From Candidatus Bathyarchaeota archaeon (lineage in GTDB: Archaea > Thermoproteota > Bathyarchaeia > TCS64), in NCBI GenBank assembly GCA_002726865.1, contig PBSW01000049.1, forward strand, positions 1 through 12,806: a stretch of 12,806 bases of DNA. The letters are read 5' to 3'. Below, piece by piece: positions 11,390-12,806 of this stretch (its first letter is position 1; each line of letters opens with the position of its first letter). The notes beneath the pieces were generated by a model. It was not told where the DNA came from. It searched no databases and saw only the letters and a program-made list of their open reading frames with translations. The position numbers were made by a program, and so were the translations under genes.

Positions 11390-12575
11390 ATCTCAATGCC
11401 TCCACCGGGTGCAGATTCGATGCTCTCCACGCAGGGTAGAGCCCGGATATAACGCTTGTCGCTACGGCATAGCTCACTACAAAGACCACGAGACCAAGGC
11501 TGGGGTCGGGGGGCATATTGATGTAGCCCCCGATGACCTGGGCCAGGAGGACTCCCAGTAGAGATCCTGTGACGCCGCCGAAGATGCCTGTGACGACGGC
11601 CTCAGAGATAAACATCAGGAGAACATCCCTGCTCTTTGCGCCTACAGCCTTGAGAACCCCGATCTCCCGAGTCCGTTCCATTACAGACACAGTCATGGTG
11701 TTGATGATGCCAACGCCTGCCACGATGAGGGAGATCGCCGCGATGCCCCCAAGCACCGCCTCAATGGTGCCCATGACCTCTCCCACGAGCTCTTGGGCAG
11801 ATTCGAAGCTTATGACCGTGACTGCTTCACCCAGTTTATCCTCGATCCTCTCAACAACATCGCTGATCACCTCAAGGGTTTCGGCCTGGACTATGAAATA
11901 GTCGAACTCTCCCCCGATCTCCCAGAATTGCTGGGCAGTTCTCAGAGGTATCGCAATGGAGTTGTCTAGGTCGGCCCCGAAGCTCCCCCCAGTTCTTCCA
12001 TAAATGCCGACGACCCGGAGGGCAAGCTCTTTCTCATTACCGTTCACCTTTGCCTTGACCTTTAATCTGTCTCCTACCCCGAGGATAGGCTCATCTTCAT
12101 CGAGAGGATCAGCAATGTTAGCCCCGATCACAACTGCCGATGTATCAGTCCTAAGTAGTTGTCGGCCGTCATCGACCTCGTTGGCCTTATTGATCTCGAA
12201 GTACTTGCTGGTGACACCAAACATCTCCACCATAAAAGATCGACCCCTCACGCTGAAGCTAACTATCTTGTTTGCGATTATAGGGGTAGCGACATTGACG
12301 TCCTCAACCTTTGAGATAAGTTCGAGATCTCTCCAATTCAACGTAGAACCCACGATGCCTCTACCTTGCTGGATCTGACCTGGGATCACCATGATATTCT
12401 GGGGTCCGAAGACTTCTAGCTGGGTGTTGATGTCGTTACTCAGCCCTTGGGTGATGGAAACGAGCCCCGTAACCGCGGTGCACCCAATGAGGATGCCTAT
12501 CAGATTAAGGGCGAACCTGAACTTCCTCTCCTTTAGGCTCTCAAGAGACATCCGCAAGATATCTAAGATCCTCAA
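11382..12575 (-). CDS. FtsX/MacB-family ABC transporter permease, 397 aa
   Basis: The membrane subunit of a MacB/LolCE-type ABC system, which uses cytoplasmic ATP hydrolysis for work on the outer side of the membrane. The topology is typical: one N-terminal helix (21-43), a large external MacB core domain (44-270) and three C-terminal helices (272-295, 321-350, 361-383). The cytoplasmic coupling loop ERTREIGVLKAVGAKSRDVL (300-319) and the C-terminal PAWRASNLHPVEALRYE are strong family signatures. The TTG start at 12575 is supported by GGGGGT 5 nt upstream; an ATG at 12551 is the alternative. It lies 10 bp after the partial upstream gene and overlaps YIP1 by 8 bp. The ATPase partner is not in the window and is probably just beyond the right edge. 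The substrate is unknown. Confidence 0.93.
   Translation of the reverse strand: MRILDILRMSLESLKERKFRFALNLIGILIGCTAVTGLVSITQGLSNDINTQLEVFGPQNIMVIPGQIQQGRGIVGSTLNWRDLELISKVEDVNVATPIIANKIVSFSVRGRSFMVEMFGVTSKYFEINKANEVDDGRQLLRTDTSAVVIGANIADPLDEDEPILGVGDRLKVKAKVNGNEKELALRVVGIYGRTGGSFGADLDNSIAIPLRTAQQFWEIGGEFDYFIVQAETLEVISDVVERIEDKLGEAVTVISFESAQELVGEVMGTIEAVLGGIAAISLIVAGVGIINTMTVSVMERTREIGVLKAVGAKSRDVLLMFISEAVVTGIFGGVTGSLLGVLLAQVIGGYINMPPDPSLGLVVFVVSYAVATSVISGLYPAWRASNLHPVEALRYE
11399..11403 (-). promoter_or_regulatory. Shine-Dalgarno of the YIP1 gene inside the permease gene
   Basis: On the minus strand GGAGG lies 9 nt before the ATG at 11389, within the last codons of the permease gene (GGAGGCATTGAGATATG). 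It supports the overlapping start and translational coupling. Confidence 0.6.
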
Positions 12576-12585
12576 AGTCTACCCC

Positions 12586-12806
12586 CTAAGGTCCCAATCC
12601 CAAGATTTTACGAAGCCAGACCCAGAAACCGCCTATGGAACTTGTTTCAATGTTGCCCTGAGAGCGAACCTCCTCCACATCCAACGTGAGCTCCAAGGTC
12701 TCGACGTGCTGCTGGTTCAAATCATCCTGATAGGTGATCCTCAGGATCAAGTTGTGCTTCCCTGCGTCTGCACCCTCTGCAACCCTAAACTGGACCTCAA
12801 AGGGGA
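12586..12806 (-). CDS. C-terminal end of a probable cell-surface protein (partial, runs off the window)
   Basis: The last 72 complete codons of a gene that enters from the right edge, ending at TAG (12586-12588). The visible part reads PFEVQFRVAEGADAGKHNLI, then LRITYQDDLNQQHVETLELTL, which has the alternating pattern of a beta-sandwich (CARDB/COG1361-like) extracellular domain, followed by a polar stretch and a C-terminal GGFWVWLRKILGLGP. A short aromatic-rich C-terminus like this could sit at the membrane, but it is too short for a clear helix. It ends 10 bp before the permease start. In archaea such secreted proteins are often paired with MacB-type ABC genes, so it is probably the external partner. 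The family assignment from this fragment is tentative. Confidence 0.6.
   Translation of the reverse strand, partial: PFEVQFRVAEGADAGKHNLILRITYQDDLNQQHVETLELTLDVEEVRSQGNIETSSIGGFWVWLRKILGLGP

Noticed and set aside
1..12806. CRISPR arrays, insertion sequences, integrase or attachment sites
   Set aside because: No regularly spaced direct repeats, transposase-like ORFs or terminal inverted repeats were seen in the window.

Overview
This window is almost certainly archaeal. The evidence is: TATA boxes centred about 25-29 nt upstream of start codons with little or no leader (grx-like gene, ccmA, FUN14 gene, PqqB-like gene), Shine-Dalgarno motifs mainly at genes inside operons, a CcmE with the cysteine-type CxxxY haem-binding motif, a FUN14-family small membrane protein, an aRF1-type HemK methyltransferase, and an extracellular-domain/FtsX-permease/YIP1 module. 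The exact lineage cannot be fixed from the sequence; a TACK-type (for example Bathyarchaeia-like) or other uncultured archaeon is plausible but is inference.

Region 1 (about 1-8400) is a cytochrome c maturation (System I, Ccm) locus. A minus-strand unit holds a glutaredoxin-like protein and a haem O synthase (CtaB). Divergent from ctaB, a plus-strand operon runs ccmC - small ccmD-like ORF (39 aa, previously easy to miss) - ccmE - ccmA - ccmB. Facing it, a minus-strand operon runs orf547 (secreted, membrane-anchored, unknown) - ccmF - ccmH. The two ccm operons converge on a 250-bp gap (4014-4263) that carries a hairpin at the ccmB stop codon and a plus-strand TATA box followed by possible RNA structure. 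Together the genes could move haem to the outside face, hold it on CcmE through a cysteine (CcmABCDE), keep apocytochrome thiols reduced (CcmH, perhaps the glutaredoxin-like protein) and ligate it (CcmF). ctaB suggests the same haem supply also feeds haem O, hence possibly a haem-copper oxidase.

Region 2 (8395-8756) is a gene-poor, AT-rich promoter region with strong TATA boxes, plus a GC-rich patch with either a 52-codon ORF or a structured RNA.

Region 3 (8757-10596) has a FUN14-family protein, a HemK/PrmC-type methyltransferase whose 3' end overlaps the FUN14 gene by 108 bp in convergent orientation, and a PqqB-like metallo-beta-lactamase-fold protein divergent from the methyltransferase.

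Region 4 (10685-12806) is a minus-strand operon: the C-terminal end of a protein running off the window, an FtsX/MacB-type ABC permease, and a YIP1-family membrane protein. Coding density is high; no tRNA, rRNA, CRISPR or insertion sequence was recognised.

The best candidates for something undescribed are orf547 as a new partner of CcmF/CcmH, and the combination of a cysteine-type, two-membrane-segment CcmE with a five-cysteine CcmH.
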